Assembly: GCF_900324485.2 (NCBI RefSeq)
Contig: NC_046640.1
Span: 21,439,217 to 21,503,216, forward strand
Direction of reading: 5' to 3'
Length of the DNA: 64,000 nucleotides
From: Mastacembelus armatus
Taxonomy: Eukaryota; Chordata; Actinopteri; Synbranchiformes; Mastacembelidae
Below are positions 52,141-64,000 of this stretch, in pieces. The stretch's first letter is position 1, and each line of letters starts with the position of its first letter. A model generated the notes under the pieces. It worked only from the letters and a program-made list of their open reading frames with translations. It had not been told where the DNA came from and did not search any database. The translations under genes and the position numbers were made by a program.

Positions 52141-54544
52141 GGGTAGGGCTTCCACACATTTCAGGTAGTTTCATGTCAGATTGTGAGATGATTAGAGACT
52201 TTGTCAGGTGGGTGAGTGACATTACACCGAATTACTTTTTGGTTTTCCCTTGATGAGTTAGTGCAGATAAAGACTCTGTGTGATTTGACGTCTGCAGAGT
52301 AATGAAGAATTGCTGCAGCTTTAAATGTCTCCACTGGTGAAAAAGTCCCCATTTCCTATTTTACGGTAGAAACCCATGAAGTCCAGTGAACCTTCTGGTC
52401 TCCAACCTGTGACAGAGTTTGAACGGTTTGCAAGCTGCGACATTGGTATTTCCTCAGGAAACTGGCAGAGAGAGTCAGATGGTGACCTAATTTTGTTATT
52501 TGTGGTTTTAGCCTTTTTATATTACTATAAAGGGAAAACATTTTTAAAAGTGTTTCCTTTTCACATTCAGTATTTTATTACTTTTGAACTCCTCTAATGA
52601 AACTCGCTTTCCTCAGACACGCCGCCTTTGCCTTCCATTCTCAATTTATGATTTGTCTGCTCCCTTTGGTTCAATTGCTGAACCGAACCAAATCAGAAAC
52701 ATGTGGCCGAGTCCTTTTCAGACAGTGTAGAGGTGTGTCATTTAACGTGACACCTGTTGGAAATATGAAGCATGCTGGTGTTATAGAACTCTGAGCTACC
52801 TCCACTGCTGCAGGTTCAACCCTTTTGTACAGAACACCATTGTGGCCGAACGCTGCCATAATCCCACCTCACAGAGGCAGCGTGACGAGGACTAAAAAGA
52901 GAAGAACACCAAAGCACAGCCCAAAGCCATCTCCATCAATGAGTCATAAACTGGTGTCACTGTTGGCTCAGTGAGCACAGTGACAAATGTTGGACTGACA
53001 TGTCTAATGGCAGACACACCTGTGAAGCAGACAGGCTGAGAGCTGAAAACAAAGGGAGGAGTTGTGTTTTCAGACTTGGAGCTTTGTCTTTGTGCCTGAA
53101 AAGAAAAAGGGAGAAGATTTCGATGAAGCGTGAAATATTTACACTGTGCAGACCGAGCCCGGCCTAACCACCGCATTATTTACTGCATGTAATGCTCTCA
53201 GATCTCGATCAACATGTGTCCTCCCAGTGCTGCAGGGCTCCGAGTCATTTATGTAGGTCAAGACGTCTTGGGTAGCATCAATAACTTTCACTTCCTGGTT
53301 GCCAGGTGCTGGCAAACTAAGCAGGTAGAAAGACTCCATACAGCAGTATCACTGATGCAAAGACACAGGTTGGACAGGTCAACAGGTGCAATAATACAAT
53401 ACCGGCCAGGTGTTTTATTTCATACGTTAAAGTTTAAAAGATAATAGTATGGCTTGAGATAGAAAATTGTGCTGTTATTACTTTCCATACTCTTTAACTC
53501 TTTAATGCATGTGTCACTTTTTGCTGCAGTTGCAGCACTGGACTGTATGTAAGAGCTGATGTATCGGTACTTTTTGCAAGTTGCAGAGGCCGGTTGTTCT
53601 GTTATAGTAACTTAGCAGAGGGTGGAGCAGGTGTTTGATTTTGCACACCACAAAGCATCACACTTTGGTCTTTACTTGTGTTCTCACTTCTTACAAAATA
53701 AGAAGGCGGATAAAATAACTTGCTTTTGCAGCAACTGCTATTGAAGTAGTTGATTTTTTTTTTTTTTTTTTTTTTTTTTTCCTACCTAATGCGTCTGCTT
53801 GTTACGCAGTGTGTGCATTCACATAAACTTAAAAAATGTTTTAAGGAGTGAAAAATAGCAATCACCTTTTGCTCTGTATGACTTTGACGAGTTACAGTCA
53901 ACGTCCAATATGAGCAGACTGAGAATACAGATATTTCCTGAGCTGTGAATCATGATGAAGACGTCAAAGTTTCTCCCATTTGATCTATTTCCACCATACC
54001 CATTATGTTTGGACTTTTTCCCATGAAATCCCATTTCCTGCAGACCTGTTCTTAAATTAGCAGCTTTGTTCTGTCACTGATATCACTTCTGTCACAGTTT
54101 CCCATTAAATCTATTGATTTTACATTTCAGGTAAGAGAAATCAGCCAAACGAGACTCAGTAGTTTCTCCTCTTTCTCCTCTTTAAACATGCATGAGAAGA
54201 AATGTGGATTTTTATTTGGACATGATGAATTTCTATAATAAATGGATATTTTCAGTCCTCTGAAAAGAAAAAGGCCTTTCACATAATTAGGGAATTAGCC
54301 AGTTTTCCTACAATACACGTAAAATCCACTTTAGTATTATAAGGCTGTTTGATTACTGCTTTCTCTTTGGTTTACTGTGTTTTAGATGGTTATATTTATG
54401 CATTGCCACTGGATATTGTGTAATGGGATATTTTATATTGTAATTACTTCTTGATGTATTTTTATATATTAATGGGGATCCAGAGAAATAAACAGATGTT
54501 TGTAATGAAACTGATTTGCTTCTTGTCATATTCTTTCTCTGCAG
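52141..54544. other. intergenic, with a 29-base poly-T at about 53753-53781
   Basis: No supported gene. A minus-strand open frame (53139-53339) has no recognisable family or splice context. Confidence 0.4.
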
Positions 54545-54676
54545 GAGCCTTCATGTCTGTCTGTACGGTGTGGGTTGAATGAGAGTGTGGAGGCTGCGAT
54601 GGAGGTTTTCCTGGCCCACATGCCTGTCTGCTGAAGGAATGGAGATGTTAACAACATCGCTCTGCTCCAGTCGGAG
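54545..54676 (+). ncRNA. possible spliced exon of a non-coding transcript
   Basis: A near-ideal acceptor (tcatattctttctctgcag) and a donor (cggag followed by gtgggt) bound 132 bases. All plus-strand frames have stops, so it is not an internal coding exon. It might be a non-coding exon or a final exon read through. No partner exon was found in the window. Confidence 0.25.
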
Positions 54677-55010
54677 GTGGGTGGGTGTGTTTGTTCCCAT
54701 GACTTCACTGTTTGCGGTTATTATTGTACAGTTTTAAGGGCTGTCCACATCTGTTGCATCACAGAGGATGTTTGGCACTACTCCTGACTATATATAACAT
54801 GTGGATGATTAATGGGTATGTTAATGCCTTGTTGATTTAGTATGCAGGAGGCATTCAAGTAAGAGCTATTAAGTGCTGCAGACTCCAGCGTTTGCTGTAA
54901 GACACTTCCTCTTTTAATGCAAAGTCTATTCTTGAACCACCTCACACTGCTTTGCTTTACTGTGAGCATCTTTGCAATCACCACAGTCATTTAAAGTAGT
55001 ATATAATATA

Positions 55011-55190
55011 AATTGGGTGGCTCACTGTTGCAGTGGTTTTGCACCCAGGGGCCTTTCTGTGTGGAGTCTGCTTGTTGTCCCTGTGTGGGTTTTCTCCTCC
55101 CACAGTCCAAACACATGCAGGTTAGGTTGGTCGGTGACTCTTAAGCTGCTGTAGGTGTGAATGTGAGTGTGTGTCTGTTTAGGGTGGACA
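55011..55190 (+). repeat. 5' half of a common teleost interspersed repeat
   Basis: Contains gcacccaggggcctttctgt, gtggagtctgcttgttgtcc, cctcccacagtccaaacaca and tgcaggttaggttggtcggt, typical of a repeat whose 3' half (ctggactggtgacc, cagctgggattggctccag) appears at 58808-58885. Confidence 0.6.
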
Positions 55191-56377
55191 GGTGGATATT
55201 ATAAACAGGCCAAATTCAATGTGAAATTGTACCTAAATGGCAGATTCTGTCTCTGCTGTTCTGGAATGTGTGAAGAGCAGCAGCAGGCAGTAATAGGTGG
55301 TTAACCACACAAGGCTTCTCCTTTTGCACAAGATTACAGCAGAGGGGTGGATCTGATGATTACCCTCCCCGCACTACAGGACTTAAAAATAGCTGTTCAT
55401 CACAGAGGACCCACTTTTAGCCTCCTCCACCCATGGCTATTCCTGCCTCTTTGTCAGTATTTAGGTTCAATTATTACCAAAGCCCTGCTCTGCTCAGAGT
55501 CTTGAACTTTGTCCACTGGGATCTTTACAAGTCTTTGTGAAATATGAGATGGAAAATGAAAGGAAGTGGTAACAGTTCATTTTCACAGGAAAGCATTATT
55601 TGCTTGTTTTGTTCAGTCTGTGGAGGACTGGAATGATGCCAGGGTCTTTTGACCCATGAGATTTTGGCGCTGATACTTTTGATGCCAAAAATCCCTCATG
55701 ACACAAGCTCCATGGCATCCACAAAACTGAAACTCTTTCTGTTTCTCTTTGCCTCTTTCTTTTCATTTAGATATGTGAATGTTTACCCTGCTCCAAAGAC
55801 AAATGGCTTCAGATTCCAGAGAGAGCAGCAAGTAAACACCAACAATCAGAGGTCTGACCCTCAAATCTCCTCAAACAATGTTAAAATTCCCTGATCCTGC
55901 TTAGTGTTTGCCGTTTGGCCCAGAGTGACTCGAACAGCCATTACCACTGCATTGTTTCAACTAGTGATACCACTGACAGGCCTTGTGTGTCTAGACAGAG
56001 AGATACAGCTATCTAAATTACTGCCAGATCTATTGTAGAGCAGAGTGAGATTCCTGAGCCCATTGTTCCGAGGTCGGTCCGAGGCCTTGATCAGTGCTTC
56101 GGGAGCAGATGAAATACCTAAAGAAGGATGTGTGTTTGCTCATTATTGAAAGCTGTTCAGGAAACACATGGCCTGTCTGACCACTGATGAGCCCCCTTCT
56201 TTTCCTCTCATTGCACGGGAAATAGGGCAGGTACTTACGGTAAACTGGCCTCCATCCCTGCGGAGCAGCTCTCATTTTGTCCACGACACTATGACGAACA
56301 ATATTTATTTCACAGTGAAAATGAGACCAAAACTACGTAGGAAGTAGTGAGAACTATGACATATGTAAAAAAAAAAA
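55191..56377. other. intergenic, nothing recognised
   Basis: No exon or clear repeat was seen. Confidence 0.4.
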
Positions 56378-56462
56378 TGGCGTCTTACTGTGTGACCTGC
56401 AGCGTGTGTGGAACCACAACCTGCAGCTGCTGATCAGTGAAACCAAATTTGACCCAGTCACC
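56378..56462 (+). repeat. unnamed short repeat, copy 2 (partner at 26565-26650)
   Basis: Shares tgtgtggaaccacaacctgc and agctgctgatcagtgaaacc with the copy in the KRI1 intron. Confidence 0.6.
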
Positions 56463-58807
56463 AGGGTCTCAGTCTGGATGGGACTGGATCCAGCTTCGGC
56501 AGAGTAACTATGCACTGTTGTGTAAAAACATTAAAATTAAATCCAAAATAAACGCTGTATTACACATAACTTCGGAATTCATGAGAACTGGTGTGTAAAC
56601 AGACTCACAGGGTAGGTGTAGAAACCACATAGCCTTAGAGTGTAAACAGTTTGCAAATCTGTGGCCTGAGGTTAATCATGAGCAGCAAGAGCCTGAGCAG
56701 CTCATAAACAGCCAGTACGCTGGTTTATTTTCTGTTTATGTGGAAACAACAAATGACAGTGTGACTGGGAAACTGGTGATGATGCAGTCTGGCTCCGAGA
56801 AGTCCACTCTGAAACAGTTGGACAAGCTTTGTCCTCCTGGAGATAGAGGACGTCACATGTGAGACAGGGCAGAGACAGTGGGCTCAGCCAAAACGAAACT
56901 GTTTATTCCTTCACCTTCAGCTGTGGGTCCTCTGCTCTTTGTCTCAGCTCGTAAACGCCACAGTGGTCGACAGCCACGGCGCCTGAGCATGTCCAAAACC
57001 TGTTGAGTCAGTAACAGCTGACAAGTAACAGTTTATGGGAAGCAACCAGACTCCTGTTTGCTGGATTTGTTTAGTTATAAGGGTCCACGCTGACACTCAG
57101 GGTCCCCAGGGGATGAATCCTTATGACCTGAGACCATGGGAATTATATTGTTGTTTTTTCATGAAGCTTTGTGCTGCACTACCTAAATACACATAACAAA
57201 CATGACTGTGTTTTTGTAGGTGTGTGTGTAGTCGTAGTTCTGACAGAAGCAAAAGTGACTGTTGTCCATGGGCTTCTTTTGTGTCTATTTTTTAGTTGTG
57301 TTGTATGTTATTGTAATCAATGTGTCTTTCTGTCTCTTTTAAATTGCCTTGCATCTGTTTCCTTTTGTAGATAATCACTGGATTAACTTTCCAGTGGAAA
57401 AGTTCACAGCCCCTTAATGAATCTTTGATGTAGGGGCCCCCTAAACCCTTGGGTCCCTGGGTCTCTGCATCTAGTCCTGTTCAGTATTCCATCCATGAAG
57501 AGCGACAGAGTCCATGTAGGCTGGAGGTTGTGATGGATGGAACTGCAAAAAACGGGACTTTAAAAGAGGAGACAACTTTTTGTTTCAGACTGATAGAGTC
57601 AGTATTGTTGCTAAAGTAAGTTATAGTATTTTAATTGTACCTAAATGTGTTTATTCCTGTGAGGTCCGGCTCATGATAACAGTCTACTGAGCCGACCACG
57701 AGGTGGAGTAGGGCCCTAATAACCCAGTCTGTGGTCTCGATGACTATCAGCACGACTCCTCCACATGTTCACAGCTCCAGTAGCATGAAGAGGCTGTGCA
57801 GACTGTGGCAGCAGCCTTCAGAAAAGGGGGTGCAAGACTAATAAGACCGTCTTGTACCCGGTACCCTACACCCACCCACCGCCAACATGCACGCACATGC
57901 TAAGTCCCTTATCATAACTTGTCATCAAACACTCATATCCTCACATTGTCCCAGAGGAAAGCTGACCTCCCAGCTCTAGATATCAACTCCATCCAGCCCT
58001 CGTGTTCACCTCCGCCCTCTACGAAAGAAGGGCCATGGGGTGACAGGGCAGAAACTCTGCGGCAAAACTCATTGTAATACGCCGACACAAAGATCCTCTT
58101 GTGTATCTGAAAGAGGAATAAACTGCCTTCCTCAGCCTGTCCTCACCACTTCCAGTCTTTGGGACGCAGCTGTGGCCTTGGGTGACGTCTGGGGGTTAGC
58201 GGATGGTTTCTGGGGTCGGGGTGGGGGGGTACAGACGGGGGTGTTTGGATAAGCACAGAGCTGAGTCTGGAGAAAACACTGTTCTGCACCATGGAGATGG
58301 AACAAAAGGCCGCAGCTCTTTATTAAAAAAAGAACTGTGTACTTTTACTCACTCTGTCGTCTTTTTACTAGGATATTAAAAACACCTCACCACCTCTGGA
58401 CTCTGAGGACTAAAGAATCCCTCATCACTCCTCTCACTGATGTCCGATATTGTTTCAACATGTCCTTGACCAAAGAAGAAGAGGTGTAACTGACATTTAC
58501 ACAGTTACTTAAAGGAATAATTCACATCTCCAGATTATTGTTTAAAACAACTCAGCCCTTTATGTGTTATAAAGTTGAAAATGTTCTTAATGTCCCGTGA
58601 TTGGAGGGCTCCCAAGGTGGAAAAATCAGGATCACCCAGGATGCATTGCACCCAGTGCAGGCGGAGGAGACACGAGGCGGAGCAGCTTTGATTAGAAGAG
58701 TATCCAGCACTGGAAATAAGGTCCATCATCATCATCGGTCCTTGCATATTTTATTTTAAATAAAACACATCAAACAGCTTCTAATCACCTTAGTTACATA
58801 GGACCAT
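56463..58807. other. intergenic, no gene recognised
   Basis: Only chance open frames. Short blocks such as gggtccccaggggatgaatcc-type sequence at about 57092-57120 and ggaataattcacatctcc at about 58514 resemble fish repeat pieces. Confidence 0.4.
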
Positions 58808-58885
58808 GTGCTGGACTGGTGACCTTTCCTGGGTGTACACCACCTCCCACCCAGTGTCAGCTGGGATTGGCTCCAGTGACCAGGA
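58808..58885 (+). repeat. 3' half of the repeat whose 5' half is at 55011
   Basis: Contains gtgctggactggtgacc, tgggtgtacaccacctccca and cagctgggattggctccagt, which follow directly after the 55011-55190 type sequence in intact copies of this fish repeat. Confidence 0.55.
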
Positions 58886-59410
58886 ATTAGTTAGTTAAAA
58901 AGATCACAGCGGTAAGGATCCATTTATTTTTCCCACGGGCCGTGTGTTACTTCCATGTGTAGCTTTTTAATGGCACCTGCAGTCACTCACATTCCTGAGA
59001 GTTGAGTCTGAAGAGAAATGTGCGTGCTGCATTATTGAGGGCATCACTAACCTGCTTTCCTAATCACGAATTGTCACTTTAAATGAATGAGGGCTGTGAG
59101 TAAGCATCCTGCCTCGACCTTTCTTTCCGTGCGAGGGCATGTATTTAAAGCCACGCGCTGCTGTGCTGATGTGTGGTAGCTGTGGGTCTCAGGTCAGCTG
59201 ACAGCAGTGTCACACAGGCATCTTTCGCTGGAAATTGGCACAGCCATTAGAAAGTCATTTCTTGTAAACAGCTGGTGTATCTGCCACAGATGTGAACATT
59301 GTTGTACCCAACAATTTGACTTTGAATATGACTTTCTGATTTGACATCAGCTGGCTTTTATAGATACATACCACACTTTAGGAAAACATTTTAGAGAGAC
59401 TCTTAGTTCC
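58886..59410. other. intergenic, repeat-free stretch
   Basis: No gene was seen. About 59090-59340 lacks recognisable repeats and is a candidate for conserved non-coding DNA. Confidence 0.3.
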
Positions 59411-59600
59411 TTCAGAGACTGTAAACAGGGATGCTGGAGCTGGTTTTTGGAAAAAGGTGGACCTCCCATTGTTGGTGAGGAAGAACCATGTGAGCCAGGT
59501 CAGCGGTGTGGCTCCCTGCTAGGTTTTTAATAGTTTTTGGACAACAATGGAGGTCTACGGCTCAGACCCATAAGCTGAACCAGGTTCTGGATTCACAGTC
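59411..59600 (+). repeat. unnamed interspersed repeat, copy 3 of 3
   Basis: Near-identical blocks to the minus-strand copy at 10943-11170 (cctcccattgttggtgagga, agaaccatgtgagccaggtc, agcggtgtggctccctgcta, tttttggacaacaatggagg), so this copy is quite young or slowly decaying. Confidence 0.65.
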
Positions 59601-62600
59601 AGTGGCCTTATCTTTCAAGATTATATTTGATCTGACAGGTATGAGAAGGTTCCAAAATACCCAGAAAACCTGATTCTGTGTTTCTTGCTGCAGATGATAA
59701 GCAGACATTGTGATTCCTGATAAGATAAATCAGACGTCTCCTCATGACCTCTGCCCCCTCACTGTCACTTCTTCTGCCTAATGTCATAGTTACCCACAGC
59801 TCATATAACATGACAGGAGGAACTCACGCTCTCTGTTTGCTAAATACAGGGATTACATACTTAAAGAAGCTGTAGTTGATTAATGCTCAGTCAAAGCCTC
59901 AGAGATTACGGGGGCCTCTGTCTACAGGGGAAACACTGAGATATCAGCCCAGGGAACAAGAAACAGAACACGGGTCTGAACGGCGTCAGATCATGAAATC
60001 TCTGGTTTCACTGGTGATGTAACCCATCGCCTCGCTCTTCGGATTTCTATAATCCTCTGCTGTAAAGTCAACAGGCAGTTTCCTTTCTTAAAACTACCCA
60101 TAAATTCTTCCCAAAGAGGTCAAATGAGCCAGTATTTCTGTAGAAACAGCAAATTACTACATATTTGTGCAGCAGGACTTTGTTTTTCTTTGTTCCTTTC
60201 CCATTAATCATCACACGGCCCTGGAAATATATCTGTTGACCCTTTAGAGGGGCCTGATCCCTAGGTTTAAAAACACTAAACAGCCTCACAGTAGTAACTA
60301 AGGACACGTAATAAGCATAAAACGTGATTAGATCAGGTGTATTTCGAGCAGCGACGAGAGTAAAGCAGTGTTTCCACATTAACGCGTCAGTATCATTTCC
60401 TCAGATTACCGTGTAATTACTCGTCTATTTTATCTGCCATCGTGTCTAAATGATATATTATTTTAACATTATTTCTTTTCACTGTGGATACTTTAAGGAC
60501 GTTTTGCTGGTCTTACTTAAAGGATTTTGAATGCCGGATGTTTGCTTGTACTTTTGAACTTTTCTTTGGCTGGTTTTTACCTGTTGCTTCTTTCCACCCC
60601 GACATCCACAGCTCACTGATCGTTGATCCTGCACCAAGATCTGTGTCAGTAAACCGAGAGTAGCAATAATTTTCTCTTATTTCACACACAATAACATGAA
60701 TAATGACTGGAGGGTTTCTTTGTCTCCTGAACGGGTTTGCAGAAAGTGTGGGGGCACGAGCAGCAAAAGTGAGGTTTGACCCAGATTAGTGTCTCAGATT
60801 CAGTCACATATTGACTTTCAGCCACAGTTCTGTCAGAAACAGACAGCGTGCCATTTCGCTCTGTGGTCTGAAAGTGGCAAGTCTGACGCCCAATCTTGTT
60901 TTTTTCTTACATATGGGTATGTGTGCCTCGTTTTTTTTTGTTTTTTTTTTTTCTTACAGCCTTTCCTTTCTCTCTGTGTGCATCAGAGGAGCTGTTGTGT
61001 GTTTGCTGTGTGTGTGTGTGTGTGACACTGAACAACAGACCAGGTTAACATGTTCGCCAGGATTGTACGTTGGAGGCACCACAAGTCTATTAAAGGATAA
61101 AATATCATCTGGCAATAGAGCATTTGTTTTTTTGTTTTTTTTTTTTCTCATCAGTTTGTTTAGTGTCTTTCCCACACAGCCCTGTGGGAGGAGAGTTTCA
61201 GAAAGTGTCTTTCGTTGTGTTTCTGGACAGTATTTTCATGTCTCCTATGATGTTTTACAGTGGAGCAGGGGGAGTCTGGGAACTGCTGCGGCAGGAATGT
61301 GTGGACTGACCGTGGGCTGAATACCGAACACGTGACCTCCCAGATGCAGCCAGATCTCACTTGGTTCTTGTCACTTTTCAGTAGAAAGTATTTTCCAAAA
61401 ACACGTTTTTAAATTCATCATGAGGACGTGGAAAAACATCTCGAGTCCTCCCCGCTGCAAAACTTTTCAATAATATTCTTTCAACAAAAGATGAAACATT
61501 TTCATCCAGCCAGCCAGTTGACTTTTGTAGGAGAATATTTTGATTTCTGAGTCTGATCGTAGTCCGTGATAACAGACTCAGAGAACAACACGTCAAACTC
61601 TGAAAACCACAGCCACCGGTGGGAAAACTATTCATTGCTCTGCGTTGACTTTGTATTGTGAAGGTTCCTCCTTGACAATTCTGCTTTTACAAAAAAAAAG
61701 GAAAATGCCATGTCGGATCCCCTGCCAACAAGGCCAAGAACCCAAAGTAAAGTTTTACAAGCCACCAAACAAAAAAGGTTTAGGAAGGTTAAAGTGGGCT
61801 CCTGATGGTCTGTGTTCAGGAAGCGTTTTGTTATTACGTTTGCCAGTAACTTAGCTAACTAAAGTATCCTGCTGCCACATAGCTAACATTAGCTTTTTAT
61901 GTGAAAATGTGTAAAGACCAACACTGAGTTTGTCACCCCACCTGCATAGCTCTCTGATTTATAACACGAGCCCCATAATCTCAAAATGCTTTCATTTAAC
62001 TGGATATTTGACCGATCGGTGACTGGGCTCTTCTCAGGCCTGTGCCCGTAAGTGAGTGGTAAAAGGTTTTAAAGCAGACCAGAACAGAGCAGCCTCAGGT
62101 TCAGGCTTGTGTCCTGTGGTGATGCTGCTATGCCTGCTGGTGAAAAGCTTTTGCATTTACTGTGGTTAGGTGCCCAGACTGCAGGGGTGAACCAGTACCT
62201 CTGCTCTTTAATTGTCATAAAAACAAATGACATTAAAATGACTGTGATTAACTAGCAACTGCTGTACGTATGTATGTGTGTGTGTCATAAGGGGAAATGA
62301 TTATATCAAGCACAGGAAGAAATGTCCTGATTCGGTTTGTTTTCTTCTGCCTGGTGTTCAGCCTTGACTCTGTGGTTTTCCGCAGACGCTGCATGCTTTC
62401 TTGAAGACAGAAAGGCTCAGAAACGAGGGTAGTCTGAACCACCACTTCTTCATCTGGAAGCATCAGACCACCAAGTGCAGACTGCACTTGTTTGCCAGTT
62501 CTTGTGTTGCTGCTGAGCGCAGTTTCTGTTCTGAAGCAGTGTTTAATCTCTGCAAAGCTTCATGAACACGAACTGTCTGCACAGTCCACTGCATTCATCC

Positions 62601-62821
62601 CCATTTCTCCTTCCTTCAAATGGTCCACTGCTTCCTCAGGGCGCCCTGGCTCAAGTGTTTGTTTTGCGGTGCTGCCTTCCTTTCAGGGTTTCTGTGCTGT
62701 GGGTGGGAAACAGGGTGGGAGAGACAGCGGGAAAAAGAAGCAGAGGCTGAGAAAAAAGAGTGGGAGCAAGAGGAAGAGAGGCTACTGAAATACTGCTTGT
62801 GGTGTGACCTTATGTGTTGTC
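59601..62821. other. intergenic, low-complexity spots
   Basis: T runs at about 60932-60951 and 61126-61145 and a TG repeat at about 61004-61025. No gene was recognised on either strand. Confidence 0.4.
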
Positions 62822-63090
62822 AGTGAAGTACTCAGATCCTTTACTGGACAGCACTGTTAAAAAAAAAAAACTCCACTACAAGGAAAAAATCAAAACTAGT
62901 ACGACAGTGTAATCAGAAAATTATCAACAAATATTTGAAAGTATCACAGTAAAAGAAAACTGGTTCCTGTCAGTGTTTTATTGTTATATCTGATGTTTTT
63001 AGATGAATATTCCTGCTGCATTAATGTACATGTTTAAGACTGGACTAATGTTAGCCCTGTTTTTAGTTTAGGAGAACACAGTACTTTAGT
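62822..63090. repeat. acttttact-type teleost repeat, opposite orientation
   Basis: Starts gtgaagtactcagatccttt, the usual edge of this fish repeat, then runs through AT-rich sequence with agtaaaagaaaactgg. It is decayed. Confidence 0.5.
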
Positions 63091-64000
63091 AATTGCACTT
63101 AGTTGTTTTGAACCCAAATCTGTGTTTTGATGGCTTCTATGATGGAGGACAGAGTAGAGGAGGACACGCTGATCTTTGTTTTCTGAGAAATGAGGTTGTG
63201 CCGGAGGCCGGCTGGGGGGGTCCTGTGAACTCTGTGGACACTTCAGAGGGATTGTGTGAAACGGGTGCCTCCCTCTCCCGTGGTTGTGCGTGGGAGGGAG
63301 GTCACAGACCCAACTCCCCTATTGAGGGCACGAGCTGATGAGGGGAAAATAACAGGGTGAAGTGGCCCGAGGGGAACACGGCAGCACCACCCTCTAATCA
63401 CAGCCGCCACATTCACATATGGATGAAAATGGTATATACTGTACAGGCTCCATCCTCCAGTTTGTATTCATGTTGTCAATCTGAGCTTAAAATAAAAACA
63501 CCGAAAATTTGAAGAAATCTTTCATTTCCACATCTTGGCTGAGGTGCAAAAATTACTGATGAAAACCAAATGGGACAAAGTGCAGTGAAAACAGTGAAGA
63601 TGAGAAAAACAGCAGCAGACCCAAACGGATGTGTGTGGAGCAACGAGGAGGCTGGAACCTTCTTCGCATTAATGCATGAAAGTATAAGCAGAGACACTGG
63701 GCTGACATGAAGAACCAGCAGCGACAAAGGCTGACTGTTGCGCGGCCGAAGATCACCTTCACCTGGGAATTTGTAGACTGATCTGCGAAGCTGCTGGTCA
63801 GAGTGGTCTCAGTCACCAACTGGATTTGCTGCAGATGTGGAAACTGCCCCGAACAGGAGACCAACAAGTACCACACTGCAAAGACTAACGGCCTGACGAG
63901 AAGAACCACACACACACTGTCTGTTTTCTTCAGCTGAGCAACATCAGATTCTAGTCTTACACCTTAATCAGCAATCAAACGTGAATGATATGTAGAAAAA
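63091..64000. other. intergenic to the window end
   Basis: A GC-richer patch at 63190-63400 and several open frames are present, none with family or splice support. Confidence 0.35.

Noticed and set aside
53139-53339. 66-codon minus-strand frame with protein-like composition
   Set aside because: No known motif, no acceptor/donor pair, and single short frame in a repeat-containing desert.
61645-61854. 69-codon plus-strand frame with a basic stretch
   Set aside because: No family match and no supporting promoter or splice context.

Overview
The window is vertebrate nuclear DNA, almost certainly from a ray-finned (teleost, probably percomorph) fish. Every gene is split by GT-AG introns, the proteins align to vertebrate orthologues from memory, and the intergenic DNA carries relics typical of fish genomes: Tc1-like transposons, antisense LINE tails, short unnamed interspersed repeats and CA/GT microsatellites. 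No prokaryotic genes, CRISPR arrays, retroviral genes or Polinton genes were seen.

Layout, left to right. (1) 1-1060: the 3' end of NOL12 (+). (2) About 1.4-18.7 kb: TRIOBP (+), with a long form starting at 2181, a short PH/coiled-coil form starting from an internal promoter near 8.0-8.4 kb, and a possible N-terminal-only form ending at 6456. (3) 18.9-20.1 kb: NDUFA6 (+), convergent with (4) SMDT1/EMRE (-, 21.6-22.1 kb). (5) 22.7-29.1 kb: KRI1 (+, 18 exons), divergent from SMDT1. (6) 30.5-33.8 kb: SPC24 (+), followed by a decayed duplicate of its fifth exon near 35.1 kb. (7) 36.1-40.0 kb: a sphingosine-1-phosphate receptor, best called S1PR5 (-), with its open reading frame in one exon. (8) 40-64 kb: about 24 kb with no convincing protein gene. 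It holds repeat relics, microsatellites and one possible spliced non-coding exon.

The genes do not form a single pathway. NDUFA6 and SMDT1 are nuclear-encoded mitochondrial inner-membrane proteins (complex I; calcium uniporter). NOL12 and KRI1 act in nucleolar ribosome maturation, SPC24 in the kinetochore, TRIOBP in actin bundling, and S1PR5 in lipid signalling. The gene order is informative. NOL12-TRIOBP-NDUFA6-SMDT1 corresponds to human 22q13, while KRI1-SPC24-S1PR5 corresponds to human 19p13.2, so the 590-bp SMDT1/KRI1 interval is a synteny junction relative to mammals.

The most interesting features are: the nested TRIOBP transcript architecture, including a candidate 27-nt microexon and a retained-intron terminus whose stop codon overlaps AATAAA; an eight-copy LRKSE-type repeat in its giant exon; a GC-AG intron in SPC24; the duplicated SPC24 exon; and CTCF-like motifs at three gene boundaries. 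Exon boundaries were read by eye from splice signals, reading-frame continuity and remembered orthologues. No alignment or expression data were available.
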